From NCBI GenBank assembly GCA_035415725.1, contig DAOOGN010000005.1, forward strand, positions 1 to 64,000: a stretch of DNA of 64,000 nucleotides, given 5' to 3'. Position numbers and translations under genes: made by a program. Source of the DNA: DSWT01 sp035415725. Its GTDB lineage: Bacteria > Chloroflexota > Anaerolineae > B4-G1 > SLSP01. Below are positions 44,366-53,407 of this stretch, piece by piece (positions within the stretch are counted from its first letter, which is position 1; the number at the start of each line of letters is the position of its first letter). The notes beneath the pieces are model-generated. The model was given only the letters and a program-made list of their open reading frames with translations. It was not told where the DNA came from and searched no databases.

Positions 44366-45340
44366 ATGCGCGCTTTGGTCCTGGATCAAGGCTGGCACTT
44401 TGTTGAGGATTATCCTACCCCCGAACCGCCGCCCGGCGAGGCGCGCATCCGCGTCAGCATGGCGGGCATCTGCAACACCGATCTGGAATTAGCCAGGGGC
44501 TATATGCAGTTCCACGGCGTGGCCGGTCACGAATTCGTGGGGGTCGTGGATCGCGCGCCAGGCGCAGAAAGGTGGGAAGGATGGCGCGTCGTCGGCGATA
44601 TCAACGCCGCTTGTGGCGTCTGCACGACGTGCCGGGCCGGACGCCCCACTCACTGTCCCCATCGCACGACGTTGGGCATGAGCGGACGTGACGGCGCCTT
44701 CGCCGAATATCTGACGCTGCCCATCAGGAACCTCTACGCCGTCCCGGACACGCTTCCCGACGAGGTCGCCGTATTCACCGAACCCCTGGCCGCAGCCGGC
44801 GAGATTCTCGAACAGGTCCACATCCGCCCTACGGATCGCGTCATTGTGCTGGGAGATGGGAAGCTCGGCCTGCTCTGTGCGCAAGTTTTGGCCCTCACCG
44901 GCTGTGATCTGACCGTCATCGGCCACCACGCCGACAAATTGAGCCTCCTCGCGGGCATGGGAATGGCTACACTGCTTGTGCCGCGGGGGACAACACCGGA
45001 GCCGGCGGAAATCAAGGGCCCCGCGGATGTGGTTGTCGAGGCCACAGGACAGCCGGAGGGCTACGCCATGGCCTGTGCGTGGGTGCGCCCACGCGGTACG
45101 CTCGTCTTGAAGTCCACCTATCACGGCACCATGGAGACCAATCCCAGCCGGGCTGTCGTGGATGAGGTCACGCTCGTGGGATCGCGCTGCGGGCCGTTTG
45201 CCCCGGCACTGCGCTTGCTCGAACGTGGGTTGATCCATGTGAGCGCTTTGATTCAAGCGCGCTATCCGTTTACCGAGATTTTGACGGCGCTGCGCTGCGC
45301 CGGGCAGTCAGGCGCGTTGAAAGTACTGGTTAAAATGTAG
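44366..45340 (+). CDS. Zinc-dependent medium-chain alcohol dehydrogenase
   Basis: 324-aa MDR-family oxidoreductase oxidising an alcohol or polyol with NAD(P). Catalytic zinc ligands: GICNTDLELARGY (Cys) and AGHEFVGVV (His-Glu); the structural zinc cysteines are intact in CGVCTTCRAGRPTHC. A Rossmann GDGKLGLLCAQVL binds the cofactor. Shorter than typical (~340-350) but complete. Ribosome site AGAGGAGG. It is on its own, upstream of a converging regulator, and close to the ATPase region only by position. The substrate is not predictable. Confidence 0.92.
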   Translation: MRALVLDQGWHFVEDYPTPEPPPGEARIRVSMAGICNTDLELARGYMQFHGVAGHEFVGVVDRAPGAERWEGWRVVGDINAACGVCTTCRAGRPTHCPHRTTLGMSGRDGAFAEYLTLPIRNLYAVPDTLPDEVAVFTEPLAAAGEILEQVHIRPTDRVIVLGDGKLGLLCAQVLALTGCDLTVIGHHADKLSLLAGMGMATLLVPRGTTPEPAEIKGPADVVVEATGQPEGYAMACAWVRPRGTLVLKSTYHGTMETNPSRAVVDEVTLVGSRCGPFAPALRLLERGLIHVSALIQARYPFTEILTALRCAGQSGALKVLVKM

Positions 45341-45349
45341 CCAACACAA

Positions 45350-45470
45350 AACTCCCCAGATCAGTCTCAGTAGATCTAATTTTGCTTGGGCTGGATCGCC
45401 AGATCTAGACGGGAACGGGGATCTGACGATCCCCTCGAAGCTATTTGTGATCTACTGAGTGTGGGGAGTT
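45350..45470. terminator. R3 copy b with outer arms, likely bidirectional terminator
   Basis: The R3 element 45366-45459 has perfect 11-bp arms CTCAGTAGATC / GATCTACTGAG, and further outside AACTCCCCA (45350-45358) pairs with TGGGGAGTT (45462-45470). The core GGGGATC-TGAC-GATCCCC is inside. It lies between the dehydrogenase and the converging kinase gene. Confidence 0.65.
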
Positions 45471-45500
45471 GTTATTCGACGGTCTTTTTCGGGCAAACGA

Positions 45501-46619
45501 TCAGGCCGGCGGCACGGCCGGCAAACGGATCGTAAAGGTGCTCCCTGCGCCCACGGTGCTTTCGACGGTGATCTCCCCGTCCATACAATTCACCAATGCC
45601 TGGACGATCACCAGCCCCAAACCGGCGCCTTGCTGTTCCATTTTATCACGATCAAGCTGACGGAAACGTTCAAAGAGGTGCGCAATGCCGGCAGGGGAGA
45701 TGCCAATGCCTTCATCGGTAACGGCGATCTCCACCCAATTTTGCACGGCGGAGGCTGTCACTTCTATGCGCTGGCCTTTTTTGCGGGAGAATTTGATGGC
45801 GTTATCCACCAACCGACCCAGCGCATCGGCCAGGAAGTTTTCGTAAATGCGAACCGGCGGCAGATCGGGCGCTATGTGCGTTTCCAGAACCATGCCTTCT
45901 TTCTCAGCCTGGGCGCGATACAATTTTACGGTGCGTTCGACAACGTCGCCCACTTTGTTATGAACCGTAGCCAGGATGTGGAATTCGCGCTTCAATTGTC
46001 CGGTGTTCAGGCGCACAATCATCAACAAATCTTCCACCAGATTGCGTAGGCGGTCGGCGCCACGGTGGATGCCGATGAGGTACTGCTGAAATTCACCCGC
46101 GGGCAACTGCGCCGCATCCTCCAGCGCCAATTCCGTATAGCCGTAAACGCTGGTCAAGGGTGTGCGCAATTCGTGGCTCAATAAGGTGATGATCTGTTGT
46201 TTCAGTTCCTCAAATTCTCCTTCGGTCGCTTCCCGAATAGCTTCGGCCCGCCCGATCCGCGAGCGCACCACCACCAACAGTTCCTGGGGATCGAAGGGTT
46301 TGACCAGGTAATCCTCAGCGCCCATGGCTTTGCCCTTCAAGCGGTCCTCTTTTTCGGCCCGCGCCGTGAGAAAAACAAAGGGGATCGGTATCCATTCTGG
46401 ACGGGCATGGATCGCTTCGAAGAATTTGTATCCATCCATGCGGGGCATAGAAATATCGGCGATGATAAGCGCGGGGGCGCAATTTTCCATCATCTCCAGC
46501 CCTTCCACGCCGTCACTGGCGGTGACCACGGCATAGCCCTCCATCTCCAGCACATCGCGGATCGCCATGAGCAACAAGTCTTGATCTTCGACCACGAGAA
46601 TCTGTTTCTTCGATGGCAT
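45501..46619 (-). CDS. Receiver-kinase hybrid (REC-HisKA-HATPase)
   Basis: 372-aa two-component protein in the unusual order receiver first, kinase second. REC domain 1-120 with acidic DQD-type pocket (VVEDQD), phospho-Asp in LIIADISMPRMDGYKF and Lys in DYLVKPFDP; HisKA His in ITLLSHELRTPLTSVYGY; HATPase N-box VDNAIKFSR, G1 DEGIGIS, G2 GAGLGLVI. No membrane or DNA-binding part, so it must be driven by another kinase and pass the phosphate on. ATG 46619 is preceded by AGGAGGATC. Runs in the same direction as and 147 bp after the PAS/GAF kinase, its probable partner. Confidence 0.93.
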   Translation of the reverse strand: MPSKKQILVVEDQDLLLMAIRDVLEMEGYAVVTASDGVEGLEMMENCAPALIIADISMPRMDGYKFFEAIHARPEWIPIPFVFLTARAEKEDRLKGKAMGAEDYLVKPFDPQELLVVVRSRIGRAEAIREATEGEFEELKQQIITLLSHELRTPLTSVYGYTELALEDAAQLPAGEFQQYLIGIHRGADRLRNLVEDLLMIVRLNTGQLKREFHILATVHNKVGDVVERTVKLYRAQAEKEGMVLETHIAPDLPPVRIYENFLADALGRLVDNAIKFSRKKGQRIEVTASAVQNWVEIAVTDEGIGISPAGIAHLFERFRQLDRDKMEQQGAGLGLVIVQALVNCMDGEITVESTVGAGSTFTIRLPAVPPA

Positions 46620-46750
46620 GATCCTCCCTCCTTTTTCGTCCAGATACCGTCAACTGTAGGGCGGGGAGCGCCCGAACAAACACCGGAGTAGGGCGAATTG
46701 CCGTTTCGCCCTCCGGCACGAGAATCTGCTTCTTCGATAGCATGATCCTC
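46593..46750. repeat. 34-bp direct repeat around a palindromic unit
   Basis: 46593-46626 (spanning the receiver-kinase start codon) and 46717-46750 are 32/34 identical. The 90 bp between holds GGGCG-GGGA-GCGCCC-like pairing and a larger inverted repeat (CCGGAG, GGGCGAA / TTCGCCC, CTCCGG; 46683-46716). This looks like a repeat inserted with local duplication of the gene's first codons. Confidence 0.75.
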
Positions 46751-46765
46751 GTCTATCACGCGCCG

Positions 46766-49309
46766 CTAGGTTTCAATCAGCGGCAACCACACTGTGAACG
46801 TAGACCCTGCTCCAACTTGACTTTCGACTGTTACACTGCCGCCATGTAATTCTACGATTTCTTTGACAATGGCAAGCCCCAAACCGCTCCCTTGAATGTG
46901 GAGGTTCTGCGGTTCACTCCCACGGAAAAATCGCTCAAAGAGATGATCCAGTTCGTGTTGAGGGATGCCTATCCCTGTATCGGTGACGGTGAGTGCACCC
47001 CACGGACGCTTATCCTTTATACGCCGCTCGGTGGAAATTGCAATGTTGCCCCCCTCTAACGTGTAGTTTATGGCATTTTCGACCAGATTGTTAACCACCT
47101 GGACGAATTTATCGTGATCGACGGAGACAATGATCTTGTCATCGGCGGCACGATAGGTCACCGTCAGCCCATGGGACTCGGCCAGGATTTTGTGGCTCAT
47201 CACCGTTATTTCGGTCAGCATATTGAGATCGACCAGATGACGTTCTAACTCTAACTGCCCGGCCTCGATGCGTGATATTTCGAGGATGTCCTCAACGAGC
47301 TTGGAGAGACGCGCGACCTCGTGATCCAGAGCGACAAAATAGCGCTGCCAGTTTTCCTGGGAATTGCGCTGGATCAGTGAAGAATACAGGCGAATCGATG
47401 CCAGAGGCGTGCGTAGTTCGTGAGAAACGTTAGAAACGAACTGCGATTTCATCCGATCCAAAGCCTTGAGGTAGCTGACATCGTGAACGGCAACCACGAC
47501 CGCGGGGCCTTCAGCGCCTTGCCCCAAAATGGAGGCTGCACTCAGTTCCAGATCCAGGCCGGTCAATTCAATCATGGCGTCAGGATGGGATTCCGCGCGT
47601 CTTGCCAGATCACGTATCATCTCCCGGAGCCGTTCCACATCCTGCGCCGGAAGCGAATGATACAACCACATTCTGGCGACCTGATTGGCATCGACGACCT
47701 GCCCATCGCTGTCGGTGACGACGATGCCATCCACCGTACCGCTGAGAATCGCTTCGAGCCAGGCGTTCTTCGCCTCAAGCTCGATAGTACGCTCACGCAC
47801 CCGCCGTTCCAGTTCCTCGGCGTGATGCAGTGTTTGTTGGAACAGCCGCGCGTTCTGCAAAGCCATGGCGGCATGATCGGCAAAAGCCTGTAACCTTTTG
47901 GCATCCTGGTCATCAAATTGTCCCACAGACAACGCCGACACGTTGATGAAGCCCTCGGTTTTGCCGGCAATACGAATCGGCGCCGCCATATACGCCCGGA
48001 GCTTTTCCTGACCGGGAATCTGAACCCACTGCGGATCCTGGTGGATGTCGGCGATAATGATCGGACGGCCGTTCTTGATCATCTGCACCAGACTCGGATA
48101 GGTTAAAATGGGGACGCGGGCACGCTCGTCAGGCGTCGTGGAAATGCCATGTTCGGCATAACCGCGCCAACGAATCATCCGGCCTATTTCTCCCTCGATC
48201 AGAATGATGTTGAAGATGTCGCCGGGCACGACGCGCGTGACTTGATCCAGGATGTAATCCAACACCTGATCGAAGTCCAAAACGCTGCTGACCACCGACG
48301 CGGCTGCTTCCAATGCTTCGGCTAATTCCCGCTGGACGCGCTGCGCTTCCAGCAACCGCGCATTTTCGATGGCGATGGCCGCCTGCTGGGCAAACAGCCG
48401 TACCACGCGGATGTCTTCATCCGTATACGCCCGTGCCCTGCGGCTACTAAGGATCAACGCGCCGATGACCCGGTCACGCACCCACAACGGTACACCGAGG
48501 TTCGAGCGCCTAGAAAGCACCTCCGTGCTCCCTGTCTGCTGTTGGACATCCTCAAAGACGACTATCTCGCCCTGCGCCAGACGGCGGTGATAGGGATAAT
48601 CTGACAACGGATAACACCACCCTGGCGGCGCATCAGGGGCGTTGCGTGCGGCAATGACGCGCATGGTGTCTTGCTCAACGATTTGGAGGCTGCCACTCTC
48701 GTAAGGGAAGAGGCTTTCCAATTGAGCCATAATCAAGGTGAGCACTGCTTGCAAATCCAGGGTACTGGCGGCCAACGCCGTCGCCTGCAACTGCTCCACC
48801 TGCTCTTCGGAGTAGATGTGGATACCCTCGCGTTGCTTTTCCGCCGTAATATCCGTAACGAAGCCCTCACAAAACAGCCAATCGCCGTTCTCAGCATACA
48901 CACCCGTCCCCTGATCAAGAACCCACTTTTGCGTTTGGTCGGCGGTGACCAGGCGGTACACACACCGATAGGGTTGTCGGTCGCGGAGGGCGGCTGCTAT
49001 CTGGGCGATGACGTCTTGATAGTCCTCTGGGTGGACCCATTCCATAAAAGCATCCCGATGATCCTTTAGCCACTCATCGGGATGCCAACCGGTCAATGCG
49101 GCACAACCCCCGCTGACGAACTCCAGGGTCCAGCGCCGCTTAGCGTTGTGGCGATACCGATAGGCCATCCCCGGCAAATGGTCCATCAGACTCATCAAAC
49201 GGCGATTTTCCTCGGCCAGTCCTGAGGCCGGATCGGACCGGCCCGCCACGGCAGAACGTTTAGTGGCCAGGATGTTGCGATTCTCAGCGGGTTTCAGCGA
49301 GTTCTTCAA
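46766..49309 (-). CDS. Multi-sensor histidine kinase (PAS-GAF-GAF-PAS-HisKA-HATPase)
   Basis: 847 aa, cytoplasmic: PAS/PAC (~35-165), GAF 1 (~185-325, ends AIAIENARLL), GAF 2 (~345-500), a coiled linker (ELERRVRERTIELEAKNAW), a second PAS (~520-610), HisKA with FVSNVSHELRTPLASIRLY, and HATPase with N-box NNLVENAINYT, G1 DTGIGIP and G2 GSGLGLAI. Start TTG 49309 has an in-frame TAA just upstream. No membrane part, so the signal is internal or redox; a FAD oxidoreductase gene lies 39 bp upstream on the same strand, hinting at a redox link by position only. Followed by the receiver-kinase. Confidence 0.93.
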   Translation of the reverse strand: MKNSLKPAENRNILATKRSAVAGRSDPASGLAEENRRLMSLMDHLPGMAYRYRHNAKRRWTLEFVSGGCAALTGWHPDEWLKDHRDAFMEWVHPEDYQDVIAQIAAALRDRQPYRCVYRLVTADQTQKWVLDQGTGVYAENGDWLFCEGFVTDITAEKQREGIHIYSEEQVEQLQATALAASTLDLQAVLTLIMAQLESLFPYESGSLQIVEQDTMRVIAARNAPDAPPGWCYPLSDYPYHRRLAQGEIVVFEDVQQQTGSTEVLSRRSNLGVPLWVRDRVIGALILSSRRARAYTDEDIRVVRLFAQQAAIAIENARLLEAQRVQRELAEALEAAASVVSSVLDFDQVLDYILDQVTRVVPGDIFNIILIEGEIGRMIRWRGYAEHGISTTPDERARVPILTYPSLVQMIKNGRPIIIADIHQDPQWVQIPGQEKLRAYMAAPIRIAGKTEGFINVSALSVGQFDDQDAKRLQAFADHAAMALQNARLFQQTLHHAEELERRVRERTIELEAKNAWLEAILSGTVDGIVVTDSDGQVVDANQVARMWLYHSLPAQDVERLREMIRDLARRAESHPDAMIELTGLDLELSAASILGQGAEGPAVVVAVHDVSYLKALDRMKSQFVSNVSHELRTPLASIRLYSSLIQRNSQENWQRYFVALDHEVARLSKLVEDILEISRIEAGQLELERHLVDLNMLTEITVMSHKILAESHGLTVTYRAADDKIIVSVDHDKFVQVVNNLVENAINYTLEGGNIAISTERRIKDKRPWGALTVTDTGIGIPQHELDHLFERFFRGSEPQNLHIQGSGLGLAIVKEIVELHGGSVTVESQVGAGSTFTVWLPLIET

Positions 49310-49348
49310 TTAAACCCCAGGCTTTCAAGAGACGGCAGTAGAAGAAGG

Positions 49349-50527
49349 TCAGCTTATCAATGCTCGCGCCTGGTCAGGCGTCATCAGTTCGTGTTGGGCA
49401 ATGCGGTTCTCCAAATCTTTCGCCAGGGCGTTGTGGTTGATGACGATAGAGCCGACAATCCGCCCCTCGTGGAGCACGATCTTCTTGTACACTCTGGCCG
49501 TGCTGTCCAGCGAGCGGATCTCGGTATATCCCTCGGCCTCCGGGGTAACCAGTCCCACCGAGCTGACGTCCATGCCGACGACTTTCAGGGTGGTCGAGGG
49601 CGCCATCTCGTGGTAGATACTCTCCTCGCCGGCCATGGTGAGGGCGGCCACCCGTCCCTGCGCCTGGGCGATGGGCGCGATGCCCCACGAATGTCCCTTG
49701 TAGACGGCAACGTCGCCGGCTGCGTAAATATCGGGAGCGCTGGTCGCCATGGAATCATCCACGACGATGCCACGTTCCACGGTCAAACCTGCCTCTTGCG
49801 CCAGGCGGGCGTTGGAGCGCACACCCGCTGCCACCAGCACCATGGCGGCAGGAAACTCCCGTCCATCCTTGAGCCGCAGACCGGTGACCGCACGGTCGCC
49901 GAGGAACGCCTCGGCCTGGGCGCCGACAACAACGTGGATCCCCAGGGACTCCACAAATTGTTGCAACAACGTCGCGCCTTCGACATCCAACTGGCGGGGC
50001 AATAAGCGCGGGAAGAATTCCACCACCGTGACGTGGTCACAGAAGCCCAACAGGCCGCGCGCTGCTTCAAGGCCCAAGAGTCCACCGCCGAGCACGATGA
50101 CCTGCCGGCACGATGACGCCCACTGTTCAAATTTCAACGTGTCCGCCAGGGTGCGCCAGGTAAATACGCCGTTTTTGTCACTCCCAGGGAGCGGCGGGAC
50201 AGCGGGGATGCTTCCCGTCGCCAACAAAAGTTTATCGTATGGCACCGACGTCCCATCGACTAAGGTGATCGTTTTGGCCGGCGGGTCCACACGGCTGACG
50301 CCACGCTCCAGGTAAACGTCGATGCCGCGTCCTTGATACCACGCCAGATCACGCCGCAATAATTGCTCTATCGTCATGCTGCCGGCCAGGAACTCGGCCA
50401 GATGGGGACGATAGTAATACGGATAGGCTTCATCCGAATACACTTCGACTGTACCGACCTTGCGGCTCGATAATTCCAACGCCGCTGTGATACCGGCAAC
50501 TCCTCCACCTACAATGACAAAGCGCAT
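49349..50527 (-). CDS. FAD-dependent NAD(P)H oxidoreductase (rubredoxin/nitrite reductase-like)
   Basis: 392-aa two-dinucleotide-fold flavoprotein. FAD-binding GGGVAGITAALEL at the N-terminus, central NAD(P)-binding VLGGGLLGLEAARGL, and the second FAD motif in PDIYAAGDVAVYKG. The closest functional relatives by layout are NirB N-terminal domain, rubredoxin reductase and ferredoxin reductases; it has no redox-active CxxC, iron-sulphur or haem region, so it hands electrons to a separate carrier. ATG 50527 follows AAGGAGGCC. Between a beta-helix protein gene and a sensor kinase in one minus-strand series. Confidence 0.92.
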   Translation of the reverse strand: MRFVIVGGGVAGITAALELSSRKVGTVEVYSDEAYPYYYRPHLAEFLAGSMTIEQLLRRDLAWYQGRGIDVYLERGVSRVDPPAKTITLVDGTSVPYDKLLLATGSIPAVPPLPGSDKNGVFTWRTLADTLKFEQWASSCRQVIVLGGGLLGLEAARGLLGFCDHVTVVEFFPRLLPRQLDVEGATLLQQFVESLGIHVVVGAQAEAFLGDRAVTGLRLKDGREFPAAMVLVAAGVRSNARLAQEAGLTVERGIVVDDSMATSAPDIYAAGDVAVYKGHSWGIAPIAQAQGRVAALTMAGEESIYHEMAPSTTLKVVGMDVSSVGLVTPEAEGYTEIRSLDSTARVYKKIVLHEGRIVGSIVINHNALAKDLENRIAQHELMTPDQARALIS

Positions 50528-50574
50528 ATCGGCCTCCTTAATGAAATAGAGTCTCTATAGATGCCCGGTGTTCT

Positions 50575-53385
50575 CTATGGCGAAGGGCAGCGTGTGACCG
50601 CGATGTCGTTGTTTTCGAACAAAAACACCGGTGATATTTGCATGCGCGCCGTGCACGCCAGCGGTTGCCGGCTATGGGCAATGTAGACACGTCCTACGTC
50701 GATGGTCGGTAATTGGTTGCCCTGCACCGTCAGACCCACCTGAGCGTAATAGATGCTGACATACGCCAGATGCGCATTCGCCTCAGGTCCAATGTCAATG
50801 CCGGGCCAATCGCTGCTGCCGGGATTGAGCAGTCGGTTATTCGTGTCGCCCGCCGTGTCATCATGCAACGAGGTAAAAACGATCTCCTGGTTGGAGTGTC
50901 CTAGCGCGTTGAGATGGCCGAGCACCGTCAGCTTCCCGGCGGCGTCAGCCTTGATGACCACGCCCGGGTCGATTTTCAGGACGGCGTTGGGCGCCACCGT
51001 TACTTCCCCTTCGAGGACACGCACAACCTGATCCATTGCTCTCCCCAACAACGCCCAACTCTGGTCGGTTTTAATCGTACCGGTCAAGACGGCGATGCCC
51101 CTGATGCCGTTTCCCTCGAACTGTATGGTTTGCAACATGGGGGATGAGGCGGGGGTCATCTGCAAGCCGGCACCCGACGTGGCGTAGAGCTGGACGTTAG
51201 CCAGCTTGGGCGCGGCATCCACCAATGTGACCGGCGCGTAGCGCACCATCACGTTTTGCAGGTCCGTCGTGGCGTCTACGCCCTCCAGGCGGATTCCTCC
51301 CCAGGCGCGGCTATCCTGGGCAGTGGTAACGCCATCGATGTCTCCGCCGTACTCGTCATCATGCACCGATGTAAAGATGATTTTTTCCTCCGGTGTGGCG
51401 CCTCCCACCGCCGACAAGGCGCCCTTGACAACCAGCCCCCCCGCCGCGGTAAATTTGACCACCACCCCCGGTTGGATGGTCAACTTGGCGTGGGGACCCA
51501 CGGTTATTGTGCCGTGGACCACGCGCGCGAGCGGAACGTCCCCACCGAGTTTGTCCCACGTCCATTCTTCCTCACCGGTGATGGTCATACTGCCGTAAAT
51601 TTCCAGGGCATCGCCCGAACGATTGCCGGTCAAGGTCAAAGTATTGATGAGGGGAAAAGAGAGGGGGTCAGAACTCAACGGATAGCCGGCGCTGTCGGAA
51701 ATCGTCACCTGCGTTAGCTCCGGCGAACTGGCTTTGATGAGAATCGCGGCGGTTTCATGTCCTCCATAGCGGACGGTGGTATGGCGCAGGTACGATTTGG
51801 CGCTGCTTTCGTAGAAAGTCAGGCTGCCCCAATCGCCGGGATGAGGGTCGATAGCTTCCCGGTAGGTGTTTCCTCCTACCTCGGCACGGCTATCGTAGAT
51901 CGAGGTAAACTGCACGCCGTCGGCCTGTAACAGACCGCGCACCCAAATCCCCGGCAGTTGTCCCCGCGGTCTCTGCCAGAATTTCACGATGGCGCCGGGC
52001 TGAATGTCCAGTGTCGCCTCTTCATCCACCCACACCGGACCGGAGACGACGTATACGAAATCCGTTGGGGGCCACACGATGCTCGCTGCCTCCAAGGTGC
52101 CGGAGCGGATTTCAATGCCGTTGACGGGATTGTCAGACAGATTCACGTTCTGCGCTAGAGTCGGCAGGGCGCTGCCGTCGGAGCTGATGGCGAAGAGCGC
52201 GCTGTTCGCTATTGTAAAGTCGGAGAGCAGAGGGACGCTGTTGAACAGGTAGAGTGCGCGTTCCCCGGCATAGTCGATCCGTGCGAAGTTGAACACGGAA
52301 GCCGCGTGCGGGTTGTAGAGGCGGATGCCCTCCCATCCGCCCGGCGTCTTCTCATGAGCCGTAAAGGTGATCGGCGCGTCCTCGTCACCGCAGGCGTACA
52401 GCACACCATACACCTCGATCGTTGTCCCCGGAGAAAAAATCAATGTCGCGCCGGGGGAGATGAACAGCCGCCGTTCCTCCGGCACAACCAACGTTTCCGT
52501 AATCATCGCCTGTGTGCCGCTGAAAATCGTATCGGCGGTCAACGCACCCCCCAATGTCTCGGCCGGGGTAAAGGCAGTCAGGTCAAGGTCACGACAGGCC
52601 TTCAACGTTGACCGTGCTGTCTGCGGCATTGCCACCGGAATGACCGGTAGGGCACCGGGACGTTCGCGCAGAAACAGCACGCCCAATGCAATCAGGAGCG
52701 GCAATTCGATCAGACCTAAAAGGCTAAAAAACACCCGCCGGTCGAACAGGCGGAACCTGGACGGGGGAGCCGAAGTTGGTGTTGGCGTTGGTGCGGCTGC
52801 GGTCTCTTCTGCCGTTGCTTCCATGAAAGGAGAGGCGTAGGGCGCTGGCGACGTGGGGAGAGAACTTCCCTCAGGAGACGTCGCTGTTGTCGGCACAGAA
52901 AATCCCTGCATGCGCATCCGTCGCGCTCGCTGTAAAAAGCTCTCCGGTGCCGTCTCCGTCTCCGGCATGGACGGCGGTTCCGTGGCCGGCGGCGTCTCTT
53001 CCGCCCCTGCTGAAGATGCGGCAACGGTCGGCGCGGCCTCGAACAAGGTCTCTCTGCTCAATGGCTGTGCAGGGATGAAAGGTGGCGGCGCCGACTCGGG
53101 CGCCGCTTCTGGCGTCACGACGACGACGCCCCCCGGCTCAGGCAGAGGACGACCGGCACGCAGTGCTTCCATGCCTTCCAGGGCATCCCGGTTGTTGGGG
53201 TTGATACGCAGTACTTGACGCAAACAGTCGAGTTGTCGTTGGGGATCATCGAGCGCCTGGGCCAGCCACAACCAGGCCAGTTCGTCGTGTGGATTCTGAC
53301 GGACAAGTTGAAGGAGAGAGCGCCGGGCGTCATCGTAAAACCCGGAGCGGACATTTTCAATTGCCTGGTCAAGCTGCGTCTTCAT
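50575..53385 (-). CDS. TPR protein with membrane anchor and exported beta-helix
   Basis: 936 aa, architecture read by eye: TPR-like repeats at 1-80 (SLLQLVRQNPHDELAWLWLA, CLRQVLRINPNNRDALEGM), a Pro/Ala/Thr-rich linker to ~240, one membrane helix (FFSLLGLIELPLLIALGVLF), then ~650 residues of parallel beta-helix outside. The latter has at least four long repeats around a core like PGVVVKF-x-L-x-VKGALSAVGG and IIFTSVHDDEYGGD (near 51370, 50870, 51960, 52420). Start chosen at ATG 53385 rather than 53610, which runs into the radical SAM gene. Catalytic residues of beta-helix enzymes are not seen, so it may be adhesive or structural. It starts 22 bp after the radical SAM gene. Confidence 0.85.
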   Translation of the reverse strand: MKTQLDQAIENVRSGFYDDARRSLLQLVRQNPHDELAWLWLAQALDDPQRQLDCLRQVLRINPNNRDALEGMEALRAGRPLPEPGGVVVVTPEAAPESAPPPFIPAQPLSRETLFEAAPTVAASSAGAEETPPATEPPSMPETETAPESFLQRARRMRMQGFSVPTTATSPEGSSLPTSPAPYASPFMEATAEETAAAPTPTPTSAPPSRFRLFDRRVFFSLLGLIELPLLIALGVLFLRERPGALPVIPVAMPQTARSTLKACRDLDLTAFTPAETLGGALTADTIFSGTQAMITETLVVPEERRLFISPGATLIFSPGTTIEVYGVLYACGDEDAPITFTAHEKTPGGWEGIRLYNPHAASVFNFARIDYAGERALYLFNSVPLLSDFTIANSALFAISSDGSALPTLAQNVNLSDNPVNGIEIRSGTLEAASIVWPPTDFVYVVSGPVWVDEEATLDIQPGAIVKFWQRPRGQLPGIWVRGLLQADGVQFTSIYDSRAEVGGNTYREAIDPHPGDWGSLTFYESSAKSYLRHTTVRYGGHETAAILIKASSPELTQVTISDSAGYPLSSDPLSFPLINTLTLTGNRSGDALEIYGSMTITGEEEWTWDKLGGDVPLARVVHGTITVGPHAKLTIQPGVVVKFTAAGGLVVKGALSAVGGATPEEKIIFTSVHDDEYGGDIDGVTTAQDSRAWGGIRLEGVDATTDLQNVMVRYAPVTLVDAAPKLANVQLYATSGAGLQMTPASSPMLQTIQFEGNGIRGIAVLTGTIKTDQSWALLGRAMDQVVRVLEGEVTVAPNAVLKIDPGVVIKADAAGKLTVLGHLNALGHSNQEIVFTSLHDDTAGDTNNRLLNPGSSDWPGIDIGPEANAHLAYVSIYYAQVGLTVQGNQLPTIDVGRVYIAHSRQPLACTARMQISPVFLFENNDIAVTRCPSP

Positions 53386-53407
53386 CGCTGCCCCTTTCGC
53401 TGCCCCT

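Noticed and set aside
50713..50904. Small plus-strand genes within the beta-helix gene
   Set aside because: Frames are antisense shadows of a repetitive coding region without start signals.
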